A DNA stretch of 12,857 nt from Gammaproteobacteria bacterium (lineage in GTDB: Bacteria; Pseudomonadota; Gammaproteobacteria; Chromatiales; Chromatiaceae): NCBI GenBank assembly GCA_030621975.1, contig JAUXGQ010000009.1:1-12857 (forward strand), in the 5' to 3' direction. A model generated the notes under the pieces. The model was not told the DNA's origin. It saw only the letters and a program-made list of their open reading frames with translations, and made no database searches. The position numbers were made by a program, and so were the translations under genes. Each line of letters begins with the position of its first letter. The first letter of the stretch is position 1. Shown piece by piece: positions 1 through 6,987 of this stretch.

Positions 1-958
1 CCCCAGGCTCGAAGCGCTGGAGTCCCTCCCGGATACAATACTCGATCCCCTGGTAGTAACAGACCTCGAAGTGCAGGCCATCGTAGTCGCGCAGACAGCC
101 CCAGTGGCGGCCGTAGAGCACGGAACCGCTCCGAAACAGCAGTGCACCCGCGACACACTCGGCACCGTCATGCGCCAGGACCAGGATGACCCGGCGGCCC
201 AGGGTGTGTCCCACCTCCTTGAAGAAAGCCTCGTTGAGCGTGGGCAGACTGTAACGCTCCCTGAAGGTCTTCGCATAAAAATACGCGAACCTTTCCCACT
301 GTGCGTCGGTCACCTCCGGCCCGTGCAGGAGTTCGATACGGATACCCGCCTCCCGGACCAGGCGCCGCTCACGTCGGATGTTCTTGCGCCGCTTCGAGTT
401 GAGCGCCGCCAGAAACGCCTCGAAGCTGTCATAGCCGTTGTTATGCCAGTGAAACTGACAGCCGACCCGTTCCATCAGACCCAGCTTCTGGAAATGCGCG
501 TTCTGCTCCGGCGTGACGAACAGCCAGTGCAGCGAGGAAGCACCGAGCTTCCCCGCCAGCCCCACCGCTCCGTCCAGAAGCGCGCCAATCACCCGGCGCT
601 GGTCCGCCCCGGTGGCAACCAGCGGCCGCCGCCCGGTCGCGGGCGTATAGGGTATAGCCGATACGAGCTTCGGATAATAGCGGGCACCGTGGCGCTGATA
701 GGCATCGGCCCAGGCGAAATCGAATACAAACTCGCCGTAGGAATTGTCCTTCTCGTACAGGGGCGCCACGCCCATCAGACGCTTGCCATCCCATACAGCC
801 AGGTGTCTCGGGCGCCAGCCGAAGCGGGAGCCGACACACCCGTTATGCTCCAGCGCCGCCAGAAACTCATGGCGGAGGAAGGGGTCGTCATCCGGATTCA
901 GGGCGTTCCACTGCGCCGCGGATATATCGTCGATGGACTCGTGTACTTCCAGATTCAT
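1..958 (-). CDS. FemAB-like (DUF482) acyltransferase-fold protein, 3' end cut by window edge
   Basis: The reverse strand is open from the ATG at 956-958 to base 1, giving 319 codons with no stop, so the C-terminus lies outside the window. The protein begins MNLEVHESIDDISAAQWNAL and contains WADAYQRHG, YYPKLVSAIPYTPATGRR, a basic KRRKNIRRERR stretch and EVCYYQGIEYCI near the visible end. This pattern is characteristic of the DUF482/FemAB-like family (PF04339), which has a GNAT/FemAB acyltransferase fold and is often annotated as peptidoglycan biosynthesis or recognition; its substrate is not established. From memory the family is about 370-390 residues, so roughly 50-70 are missing. The gene starts 4 bases after the dinB stop codon, which suggests co-transcription and perhaps translational coupling. 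Family membership is firm from motif recall; biochemical function is not. Confidence 0.85.
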   Translation of the reverse strand, partial: MNLEVHESIDDISAAQWNALNPDDDPFLRHEFLAALEHNGCVGSRFGWRPRHLAVWDGKRLMGVAPLYEKDNSYGEFVFDFAWADAYQRHGARYYPKLVSAIPYTPATGRRPLVATGADQRRVIGALLDGAVGLAGKLGASSLHWLFVTPEQNAHFQKLGLMERVGCQFHWHNNGYDSFEAFLAALNSKRRKNIRRERRLVREAGIRIELLHGPEVTDAQWERFAYFYAKTFRERYSLPTLNEAFFKEVGHTLGRRVILVLAHDGAECVAGALLFRSGSVLYGRHWGCLRDYDGLHFEVCYYQGIEYCIREGLQRFEPG

Positions 959-962
959 CGGG

Positions 963-2144
963 CTATTTTTTCGAATCCCTGCGCCCCGTTCCCAGACTCA
1001 GCTTGCCCTCGCCGAACAGATCCGTAACAGTGTCCAGGGTGTCGTAGAGATTCTTCTCTCTGGCCTGTTTGTCGGGGTCGACGAAAAGATCGGCTTGGGC
1101 GTCCCGGGCCTTCCAGCCAGAGATTCCTATGCCGATCAGGCGCACCGGGCGGCCGACGAAGTTGCTGGACCGATAGAGATCCCAGCCGGCCCGGAAGATC
1201 TCCCCGTCCCTATTGGTCTGAACCTGTAGCCGGCGTTGGCGGCTGTGGGTCTCGAACCCCGCCAACCTGATCTTCAGCGTCACCAGGGCGCCGGTCAGAC
1301 CCTCGCGCCGGGCGGTTCGCCCCACTTGCGATGCAAGCTCCCTGAGTGTCGTGCGCAAAAGGCGCTCATCGCTGACGTCCGCGTCGAAGGTGGTCTCTTT
1401 GGAGATCGACTTGCGGGCACTGCGCGCACCGACCGCCGCCGACGCCATGCCGCGGGCCTGTTCATAGAGGGTAACACCCGCTTTGTCCCCAAAGTGCATC
1501 TTGAGCAGCTCCAGGGGATAGCCCCGCAACTGCGCTACCCTGCGAATACCCAGCCGATCGGCGATCTTCCGGGTCTGCGGGCCCACGCCGCGCAGGTTCC
1601 CTACGGGCATAGGTCCCAGGAAGCCGGCCACCGCATCCGGGAGGACGACGGTAAGCCCATCGGGCTTGCGATAATCCGAGGCCAGTTTCGCAATCAGCCG
1701 GTTGGGACCGATCCCCACCGAAGCGGTCAAACCAACCAAGCCGCGAATGTCCGTTTTGGTCTTCCGGCCGATCTCCTCAGGACTGCCGATCAGCCGGTCG
1801 AGTCCGGAGATATCCACGTAGGCCTCGTCGATGGAGACGGGCTCCACCACTGGCGAGACGCCCTCCAGGGCCTGCATGACCTGGCGCGAGACCCTTGCGT
1901 AGCACTTCATACGGGGCCGCAGATAGACCGCGTCGGGGCACCGGCGGTGCGCCTCGGAAATAGGCATTGCCGAGTGTATGCCGAAGGTTCGCGCCTCATA
2001 GGAACAGGTCGCAACGACCCCGCGCCCTCCGGGCAAGGCACCCACCACTACCGGCCGCCCTCTGTACTCCGGATAGTCGCGCTGCTCCACGGACGCGAAG
2101 AACGCGTCCATATCGACATGCATTACCAGACCTGTGGTCATCAT
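963..2144 (-). CDS. dinB: DNA polymerase IV (Y-family translesion polymerase)
   Basis: This 393-aa protein is an error-prone polymerase that copies across damaged bases and lacks proofreading. The N-terminus has the metal-binding DMDAFF motif (Asp11, with Phe16 at the steric-gate position that excludes ribonucleotides). SIDEAY supplies the catalytic Asp106-Glu107 pair. ASVGIGPNRLIAKLASDYRKPDG and LRGVGPQTRKIADRLG are the usual palm and thumb/helix-hairpin-helix segments. QADLF at 350-354 fits the beta-clamp binding consensus QxxLF; it is followed by a further 39 residues, so it is not at the extreme C-terminus as in E. coli. The start is ambiguous: two ATGs stand in tandem at 2142-2144 and 2139-2141, with only a weak ribosome binding site. 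No LexA box was recognised upstream. The FemAB-like gene follows after 4 bases. All catalytic residues appear intact. Confidence 0.95.
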   Translation of the reverse strand: MMTTGLVMHVDMDAFFASVEQRDYPEYRGRPVVVGALPGGRGVVATCSYEARTFGIHSAMPISEAHRRCPDAVYLRPRMKCYARVSRQVMQALEGVSPVVEPVSIDEAYVDISGLDRLIGSPEEIGRKTKTDIRGLVGLTASVGIGPNRLIAKLASDYRKPDGLTVVLPDAVAGFLGPMPVGNLRGVGPQTRKIADRLGIRRVAQLRGYPLELLKMHFGDKAGVTLYEQARGMASAAVGARSARKSISKETTFDADVSDERLLRTTLRELASQVGRTARREGLTGALVTLKIRLAGFETHSRQRRLQVQTNRDGEIFRAGWDLYRSSNFVGRPVRLIGIGISGWKARDAQADLFVDPDKQAREKNLYDTLDTVTDLFGEGKLSLGTGRRDSKK

Positions 2145-2212
2145 GAGCCGTTATTTTGCGTCAGCGGGGATGCACGAATCAATTCGCAGGGCATCGGTGT
2201 TGGCGCGCCCTG

Positions 2213-2273
2213 ATACAGCCCTTAACCCTGACAGGCAAGCTGAATGAGGCTTTGTCAGGGTTAAGGGCTGTAT
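2213..2273. repeat. Perfect 21-bp inverted repeat between ptsP and dinB
   Basis: The arms 2213-2233 and 2253-2273 are perfectly complementary. The 19-base spacer can add a short inner stem (2237-2240 with 2249-2252) around an 8-base loop. Neither side has the T-run expected of a standard intrinsic terminator. The element lies downstream of the ptsP stop and about 70 bases before the dinB start, both on the minus strand. A weaker 6-bp inverted repeat (2307-2312 with 2331-2336) lies closer to the ptsP stop. It could separate the two transcripts or be a copy of a dispersed palindromic element; the sequence alone does not decide. Confidence 0.8.
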
Positions 2274-2350
2274 GTCAAGCCGCCTTGTCAAAAATCCGTG
2301 GCTGACGTCTCAGGGGAAAATGTTGGCATGTGAGACCCCGTGGTTGGAGG

Positions 2351-4618
2351 CTATTTTCCGGCCCTGACCAGGCTGCCCAGACCCGCCTTGTCCAGTTCCG
2401 CGTTCAGAAATGCCCGGATGGCCCTTACGTCCTCCATGCCCATGACCCGGGACAGCAGATCCACCGCATGCTGACGTGTAAAGCTGCGGATTACCCACTT
2501 GACTCGCGGCAGACTGGGGGCGCTCATGCTCAGGATATCCACCCCCATGCCCAGCAGCAGAATGACGGCTGCGGGGTCTCCCGCCATCTCACCGCACAGG
2601 CTCACGGACTTGTTGAACCGGTGGGCCTTCTGCACGAGATCATCGATGGCTTGCAATACGGCCGGGTGCAGGCTGTCGTAAAGGCTGGCCACCCGTGGGT
2701 TATTACGGTCCACGGCCAGCAGGTATTGGGTGAGATCGTTGGTGCCGATGGAAAGAAAATCCACCCGCTGCAAAAAGGCTTCGGCCTGATAGAGTACCGC
2801 CGGGACCTCGATCATGACCCCCACCATCGGGGCAACCAGATGAAATCCCTCTTCCTGCAGTTCCTCGTGAGCCCGGTCCAGCAGCGCCAGGGCGCTGTCC
2901 ACCTCGTCGATACGGCTGACCATGGGCAGCAGTATACGCAGGTTCTGCAGACCGACGTTGGCACGCAACATGGCCCGCAACTGGACCAGGAAGATCTCCG
3001 GATGGTCGAGGGTGAAACGAATCCCCCGCCAGCCCAGGTAGGGGTTGTCTTCCGCGATGGGAAAATACGGCAGGGGCTTGTCGCCCCCTACATCCAGAGT
3101 GCGCATGATGACCGCCTTGGGGGCGAAGGATTGCAGCACCTCGCGATAGATCTTATACTGCTCGTCCTCGCTGGGGAAGGACTGGCGCACCATGAAGGGA
3201 AATTCGGTACGGTAGAGTCCCACGCCCTCGGCGCCGCTCTTGAGGGCAGGCTTGACGTCCGAAAGCAGGCCGGCATTCACATACAGGGACATCCGCGCAC
3301 CGTCCAATGCCTCCGCCGGAAGTCCGTGCAGCTCATCCAACTCCTTCGAGAGTTTTCGTTCCTGTTTTACGAGTCGCCGGAATTCTTTCAGCACCGCCGG
3401 CTTGGGATTGATGCTGACCCGCCCCTTGTACCCGTCCACTACGATGCTGTGCCCGTCGAGCCGGGACAGGGGCAGATCCCCCAGGCCCATCACCGCCGGG
3501 ATACCCAGGGCCTTGGCGACGATGACGATATGGGACATCTTCGAACCGCGCACGCACACGATGCCCGCCAGGCGCTCCACCGGAACCTCCGCCACCTGCC
3601 CCACCCCGATCTCGTCCCCCACCAGGATGCATTTTTTTGGATACTTCCTGGCCTGCGCCGCATCCGCATCCCCGTGCAGGCGCAACAGAATGCGCCGACC
3701 GATGTCGCGGATGTCCTCGGCGCGGGCGCGAAGATAGGGGTCTTCCATCTGTTCGAACACCCGGACGTGGTCGAATATGGTTTCGCGCAATGCCGCAGGG
3801 GCCCACATGCCTGCATGAATCCGTTCCACGGTATCCGAGATGAGACGTTCACTGCCCAGTAGCATCACATACACATCGAACAGGGCGCGCGTCTCGCGGG
3901 GCAGTACATTGGACATGCGCACGGACCCGGCTTCCAGTTCCTCCTGAACCAGCAGAATCGCCTTGCGAAAGGCGCGTTCTTCCGCCTTCGGGTCACTCAC
4001 CTCCCGGTCGGGAACATCCAGCAGGTTGCCCAGCGGATCGGGCATGACGATGGTGCCGATGGCAACACCAGGCGCACCTCGCACCCCGTGGATGAACCCG
4101 GTCCTGTCGGTCGGCGACGCCAGCAAGCCGATGCTGTCGGCGCCGGCGGCCACGTGGGTGATCGCCCCGGCAAGCTGGGCCGAAACCGTGACCAGAAACG
4201 CCTCCTCGTCGTTCCCGAAGCGACGGTACTCGCGTTGCTGCACCACCAGAACGCCCAGCACCTTGCGGTAATGAATAATGGGCACTCCCAGAAAAGAGTG
4301 ATAGCGTTCCTCCCCCGTTTCCGAAAAATAGGCATACCTTGGGTGATCAGCCGGGTTGATCAGGTTCAGGGGTTCCTGACGCAACCCGATCAGGCCTACC
4401 AGTCCCTCATCATATTTCAAGCGCACCTTGCCCACGGCCGAGGGGTTGAGACCATCCGTGGCCATCAGTACATAATCTTTATCGGGGCCGGCAAGGTAGA
4501 CCGAGCAGACATCCACGGCCATGGCATCTTTGACCCCTCGTACGATAAGGTCGACGGCCTCTTTGAGGCCGGACGCGCCATTGACTGACTGTACTATGCT
4601 TCTGAGGGTCTCTAGCAT
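2351..4618 (-). CDS. ptsP: PEP-protein phosphotransferase of the nitrogen PTS (EI-Ntr)
   Basis: This 755-aa cytoplasmic enzyme autophosphorylates from PEP and passes phosphate to NPr and EIIA-Ntr, which signal nitrogen and potassium status rather than importing sugar. A GAF domain (about residues 17-155, with EVCSVYL-like VDVCSVYL, FLGVPII and LGVLVVQQRE) marks PtsP rather than the sugar-PTS EI. The HPr-binding region follows (about 175-300), then the swivelling domain with phosphohistidine His363 in KMSHIVIVAKALGIPAVMG. The TIM-barrel PEP-binding domain (about 425-715) has GLYRTEF (Arg470), RTLDVGGDKPLPYF (Arg506), MIEVPA (Glu604), GTNDLTQY (Asn627) and LCGEMAGD (catalytic Cys675). Length is close to the roughly 748 residues of E. 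coli PtsP and the N-terminus aligns with it. The ribosome binding site is weak. E. coli has rppH immediately upstream; here an AsmA-like gene occupies that place, 79 bases away. Confidence 0.96.
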   Translation of the reverse strand: MLETLRSIVQSVNGASGLKEAVDLIVRGVKDAMAVDVCSVYLAGPDKDYVLMATDGLNPSAVGKVRLKYDEGLVGLIGLRQEPLNLINPADHPRYAYFSETGEERYHSFLGVPIIHYRKVLGVLVVQQREYRRFGNDEEAFLVTVSAQLAGAITHVAAGADSIGLLASPTDRTGFIHGVRGAPGVAIGTIVMPDPLGNLLDVPDREVSDPKAEERAFRKAILLVQEELEAGSVRMSNVLPRETRALFDVYVMLLGSERLISDTVERIHAGMWAPAALRETIFDHVRVFEQMEDPYLRARAEDIRDIGRRILLRLHGDADAAQARKYPKKCILVGDEIGVGQVAEVPVERLAGIVCVRGSKMSHIVIVAKALGIPAVMGLGDLPLSRLDGHSIVVDGYKGRVSINPKPAVLKEFRRLVKQERKLSKELDELHGLPAEALDGARMSLYVNAGLLSDVKPALKSGAEGVGLYRTEFPFMVRQSFPSEDEQYKIYREVLQSFAPKAVIMRTLDVGGDKPLPYFPIAEDNPYLGWRGIRFTLDHPEIFLVQLRAMLRANVGLQNLRILLPMVSRIDEVDSALALLDRAHEELQEEGFHLVAPMVGVMIEVPAVLYQAEAFLQRVDFLSIGTNDLTQYLLAVDRNNPRVASLYDSLHPAVLQAIDDLVQKAHRFNKSVSLCGEMAGDPAAVILLLGMGVDILSMSAPSLPRVKWVIRSFTRQHAVDLLSRVMGMEDVRAIRAFLNAELDKAGLGSLVRAGK

Positions 4619-4697
4619 GAGCTATGGGTCGGGTGAATGCGTGTTGCGCAGTTTAGAGCCAAGTGTACCAAAGGCGGCGAAAAGATGAGTCAGCGAC

Positions 4698-5501
4698 TTA
4701 TCTCAAAAGGCCCTGAAACTTTTCCCCCAGCTCGCCGGCCTCCCCTTCCAGATCCTTGGGCACGCCGCCGGTCTTGCTCTTGAGTTCGTCGATCTGCTTG
4801 TTCACTTCACCTCGCAACCTGGCCTTGGCCTCCGTAAGCGAGCCGGCCCCGACTTTCGTGGCCGAGGCGAGAATCTTGTCCATTACGAGTGTCAGGGCCC
4901 GCTCTGCAGATACGCCACCCTGTTTCCTGCCGATGCCGGTCAGCTCGATTTTGGGCAAGTCCGCGGACAGGCGTTCGTCGGTCAGGGGTGTAGCCAGGTA
5001 GAGGTTGACCTTTCCCTGATTGACCGTCACCCGATCGATCACCACCTTCGCGCCTGCCCCCTCCTTTTTTTCCGATTGCGCGCCGGTTTGGCCTTTCTTG
5101 CCGCTGGCCTGAACGTTCTTTATGATCTGCTGCAGATTCGAGCCGGCTGGGCCGCCCGGCTCATAAGTGATGGTAGGCGCGACGATGTCGATGGATTTGA
5201 TTACTATGGTCTCAGTGGTAAGGGATTCAGTATCCAGCGCAACCGCGAGTGATCCGAGTTCGAAGGCAGAGGGGGCCTTGTAGCCCTTGGGGTTCGAGAT
5301 CACGAGGTTTTGGAGGCTACCCTGGCCGGAAAACACCGAGACGCTTGAGGATGCGAGGCTGACCTTTGTCCCGGTCACTCGCGGTGCAAAGGTCTCGACG
5401 GCCTCTACGACAAGTGTATTGAGATTGAGATAGACGTACAGAAGGATCGCCCCGAGAATGACCGGAATAGCGATAAGGATGCCTAGCACGAGCTTTTTCA
5501 T
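4698..5501 (-). CDS. AsmA-like membrane-anchored protein of unknown function
   Basis: The 267-aa product has a lysine-led hydrophobic N-terminus (residues about 3-27, MKKLVLGILIAIPVILGAIL) that should act as an uncleaved membrane anchor with the rest in the periplasm. The following region (about 45-115) has the pattern seen in AsmA-like/DUF748-type proteins: GSLQNLVISNPKGY, a FELGSLAVALD beta-strand and IKSIDIVAPTITYEPGGPAGSN. A hydrophilic Lys/Gly/Ala/Gln-rich linker (about 132-152) interrupts it, and the C-terminal third (about 205-267) is helical and charged. Large AsmA relatives are implicated in envelope lipid transport or outer-membrane homeostasis, but this is a short version and no specific role can be given. 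It may share a transcript with ptsP, with a 79-base gap. The start is the ATG just before the hydrophobic segment; the ribosome binding site is poor. Confidence 0.7.
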   Translation of the reverse strand: MKKLVLGILIAIPVILGAILLYVYLNLNTLVVEAVETFAPRVTGTKVSLASSSVSVFSGQGSLQNLVISNPKGYKAPSAFELGSLAVALDTESLTTETIVIKSIDIVAPTITYEPGGPAGSNLQQIIKNVQASGKKGQTGAQSEKKEGAGAKVVIDRVTVNQGKVNLYLATPLTDERLSADLPKIELTGIGRKQGGVSAERALTLVMDKILASATKVGAGSLTEAKARLRGEVNKQIDELKSKTGGVPKDLEGEAGELGEKFQGLLR

Positions 5502-5556
5502 CTAGATGGTCCCAGTTTGACGAATAAGAATAAGGGTTTTGTGGTAAAACGCGTAG

Positions 5557-6022
5557 CAGGCTACCCTCGTATCTTTCGCCGGTCAACCGGGGAAGAACCC
5601 AAGAACACGTCGAAAACAGCCTCGATCTCTTGGAACAACACAAGACACGCTTGAAGATCTCTTTGCGTTGCCGTCCCTGCGCATCCCGACCGGACCACTC
5701 CGTGGTGTCCCCATCCACATCCCACCCGCCTCCGGCCGGCCGGTAGCGCTGCCCCACCCTCTCACCTTGGAGGAAAAAGGCACCCTCTGATTTCCCGGGG
5801 GGCTCAGGTATTGAGCCACCTGATCATGCACACTGCACCTTGGCATCAGCCGAAAGAGCGAGGCTCCGGATGTTCTTCTTCGTCCCATTGGTCGCCGAAG
5901 ACGCGGCCGGGCGACAAGCACATCGCTGTCCCAGCCTGGATGAACTGCAGGCCCGAAAGGCGGCCCAGTACCCGACCATCCGTCAGGATTTTTTACGCTC
6001 GGCCGTCTCGAAGAGGGCGTGA
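5557..6022 (+). pseudogene. Possible decayed gene: two coding-like frames, offset, with no start codon
   Basis: This covers most of a roughly 600-base stretch (5502-6109) without a recognised gene. One plus-strand frame is open from after a TAG at 5554-5556 to the TGA at 5788-5790 (77 codons). It lacks ATG and reads plausibly near its end (LPSLRIPTGPLRGVPIHIPP, then SGRPVALPHPLTLEEKGTL). A second frame is open from 5747 to the TGA at 6020-6022 and includes SGIEPPDHAH and CPSLDELQARKAAQYPTIRQ. The two overlap at 5747-5790, so one frameshift there would join them into about 155 codons, still without a start. Alternatively, an ATG at 5870 could open a separate 50-aa gene ending at 6022, with a weak AG-rich sequence before it. 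I do not recognise the product, and this may be ordinary non-coding GC-rich DNA. Confidence 0.25.
5801..5823. other. Two overlapping, mutually exclusive hairpins
   Basis: GGCTCA at 5801-5806 pairs with TGAGCC at 5812-5817 (5-base loop). Alternatively TCAGGT at 5804-5809 pairs with ACCTGA at 5818-5823 (8-base loop). The two cannot form together. They lie just after the TGA at 5788-5790 and about 50 bases before the ATG at 5870. No T-run follows. This could be an attenuator-like switch or chance. Confidence 0.4.
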
Positions 6023-6036
6023 TTCTCCTTAGCCTT

Positions 6037-6071
6037 ATGTATTCATGATGATTTTCAATATCGGAATACAT
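6037..6071. promoter_or_regulatory. 8-bp inverted repeat upstream of the small exported peptide gene
   Basis: ATGTATTC at 6037-6044 and GAATACAT at 6064-6071 are perfect inverted repeats separated by 19 AT-rich bases, about 40 bases before the ATG at 6110. The surrounding AT-rich stretch is the natural place for the promoter of that gene, although I cannot assign clear -35 and -10 boxes. The repeat may be an operator with half-sites spaced over several helical turns, or a leader hairpin. Confidence 0.4.
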
Positions 6072-6109
6072 TTTGCATGACAATTAGCAACAAAACAGAG
6101 GACAGGGTC

Positions 6110-6268
6110 ATGAGGCACTCATCCAAACAAAGCCGTTGGGGTCACGACATGCTGCTTCTCGCCGTCTTCGCGGCTGCAATGGGACTTGTCTTGACCAGCA
6201 CTTCGAGCAGGGCCGATCCGATCGTACAGGTGGATGATCGACTCCAGCCGACAGTGCCGAATAAGTAG
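6110..6268 (+). CDS. Small exported peptide (52 aa, about 17-residue mature part), unknown function
   Basis: The ATG at 6110 is preceded by AGAGGACAGGGTC, with AGGA 7 bases away. That is why it is preferred over an in-frame ATG at 6077, which would add 11 residues before the signal peptide. The N-terminus is basic (RHSSKQSR), followed by a hydrophobic core (LLLAVFAAAMGLVL) and a likely signal peptidase I site after TSSRA at residue 35. The predicted mature peptide is only DPIVQVDDRLQPTVPNK, with no cysteine. The stop is TAG at 6266-6268. I do not recognise a family. It could be a short secreted peptide, a truncated relic of a longer exported protein, or a small periplasmic protein. A 10-bp hairpin follows the stop. 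The signal-peptide architecture and ribosome binding site are the main support for it being real. Confidence 0.6.
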   Translation: MRHSSKQSRWGHDMLLLAVFAAAMGLVLTSTSSRADPIVQVDDRLQPTVPNK

Positions 6269-6282
6269 CCTGCGTTGAGGAA

Positions 6283-6323
6283 CGAAACGCGGGACGATCC
6301 ACGCCTCCGTTTTCCGCGTTTCG
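6283..6323. terminator. 10-bp hairpin after the 52-aa peptide gene, without a clear T-run
   Basis: CGAAACGCGG at 6283-6292 pairs perfectly with CCGCGTTTCG at 6314-6323 across a 21-base loop. It starts 15 bases after the stop at 6268 and lies about 60 bases from the end of the convergent 164-aa gene, so it may serve as a shared transcription end or 3' protective structure. Neither strand has a proper T-run after it, so intrinsic termination is doubtful. Confidence 0.4.
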
Positions 6324-6383
6324 CAATAGGAAAGTCGTGACCTTAGAAGAAATGTTGAACTACGCGGCACCGAGCGTGCAAGA

Positions 6384-6878
6384 TCAATTCGCCAAAAGTT
6401 TGTCGATCTTCTGCACTACGTTCAGATCTGCCTCGTCTTCGAAGAAATTTGTGTCCCTGACGCCTTGCAGGAATTCTTTGATGGATCTGGAGTCCCAAGT
6501 ATCGCCCTGCAAGGGCGTGATGCCTTTCGAATCGAACTCGCGAATCACGTCATCGAGACTTTGCGCCGTTGTTATGGTCTCTAAAGCTGTCTGCAGGCCG
6601 TCCGCCGTCAAGGAGTCCTCGAGCGCCTGGAATTCGTAGCGCTCGAGGTTCCACACTTGAAAATGAACACCGGCAGCATGAAACACCCGATCCAGCGCGC
6701 GCAGGGTATTTTCCTCCCAAAACTGCCAATCGAAGGGGCTTTCGAAAGACAATAGTTCTTCCCGGGTTGGTTTGAGCTCCATGGTTATCCATTCTTCACG
6801 AAGGAAATCTTCATTGGTCATCTCCCCTTTGTCGTCCTCGTGAAATGCCTCGGTTAACTCTCGGAATCGAACTTTCAT
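6384..6878 (-). CDS. Acidic 164-aa protein of unknown function
   Basis: The start at 6878 is well supported by AAGGA on the minus strand 7-8 bases upstream. The protein (MKVRFRELTEAFHEDDKGEM...) has 21 Glu and 16 Asp against about 17 Lys and Arg, has no cysteine, no signal peptide and no membrane segment, and contains several tryptophans. It should therefore be a soluble, strongly acidic cytoplasmic protein. Helical segments are likely around 77-115 (RYEFQALEDSL, LQTALETITTAQSLDDVIRE) and at the C-terminus (DLNVVQKIDKLL). I do not recognise a domain. It faces the 52-aa peptide gene convergently, and a divergent plus-strand promoter-like sequence lies upstream. Codon use and the good ribosome binding site favour a genuine gene. 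Its function, and whether it is specific to a lineage, are unknown. Confidence 0.75.
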   Translation of the reverse strand: MKVRFRELTEAFHEDDKGEMTNEDFLREEWITMELKPTREELLSFESPFDWQFWEENTLRALDRVFHAAGVHFQVWNLERYEFQALEDSLTADGLQTALETITTAQSLDDVIREFDSKGITPLQGDTWDSRSIKEFLQGVRDTNFFEDEADLNVVQKIDKLLAN

Positions 6879-6889
6879 GGTGTTTTTCC

Positions 6890-6919
6890 TTGATTAAGGG
6901 TCTGGCTCGAGAGTATTAA
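6890..6919 (+). promoter_or_regulatory. Sigma70-like promoter candidate
   Basis: TTGATT at 6890-6895 and TATTAA at 6914-6919 are separated by 18 bases, a fair match to the sigma70 consensus. It points toward a terminator-like hairpin at 6952-6983 and, beyond that, the HDOD gene. Transcription would begin near 6926. Confidence 0.35.
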
Positions 6920-6951
6920 CGGCACGCCTGAAGAAATTTATAGGAATGAAG

Positions 6952-6987
6952 AGGTGGATGACGGTTACGGCATCTACCCACCTTTTT
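6952..6987 (+). terminator. Intrinsic terminator-like hairpin with T-run
   Basis: AGGTGG at 6952-6957 pairs with CCACCT at 6978-6983, and an additional ATG/CAT pairing is possible inside. TTTTT follows at 6983-6987, so the polarity is plus strand. No plus-strand gene ends just before it, as the neighbour on that side is transcribed on the minus strand. It is therefore either a leader attenuator, the end of a short RNA, or chance. Confidence 0.4.

Noticed and set aside
71..1027. Long plus-strand open frame opposite the FemAB-like gene
   Set aside because: It is antisense to a recognised family, has no ribosome binding site, and its product is arginine- and proline-rich with no recognisable motif, as expected of a GC-rich shadow frame.
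2202..2209. GGCGCGCC palindrome
   Set aside because: An 8-base GC palindrome is expected by chance in GC-rich DNA and has no supporting context.
2330..3862. 510-codon plus-strand open frame opposite ptsP
   Set aside because: PtsP is unmistakable on the other strand. The plus-strand product is His/Gln-rich and domain-free, a shadow of ptsP codon use.
5583..6083. 166-codon minus-strand frame in the gap before the AsmA-like gene
   Set aside because: Its composition is arginine-, serine- and glycine-rich with no recognisable pattern, and the plus-strand frames in the same interval read better.
6337..6639. GTG-started plus-strand frame beginning MTLEEMLNYAAP
   Set aside because: The first residues look natural, but beyond about residue 16 the frame is antisense to the well-supported 164-aa gene and becomes serine-rich and unconvincing.
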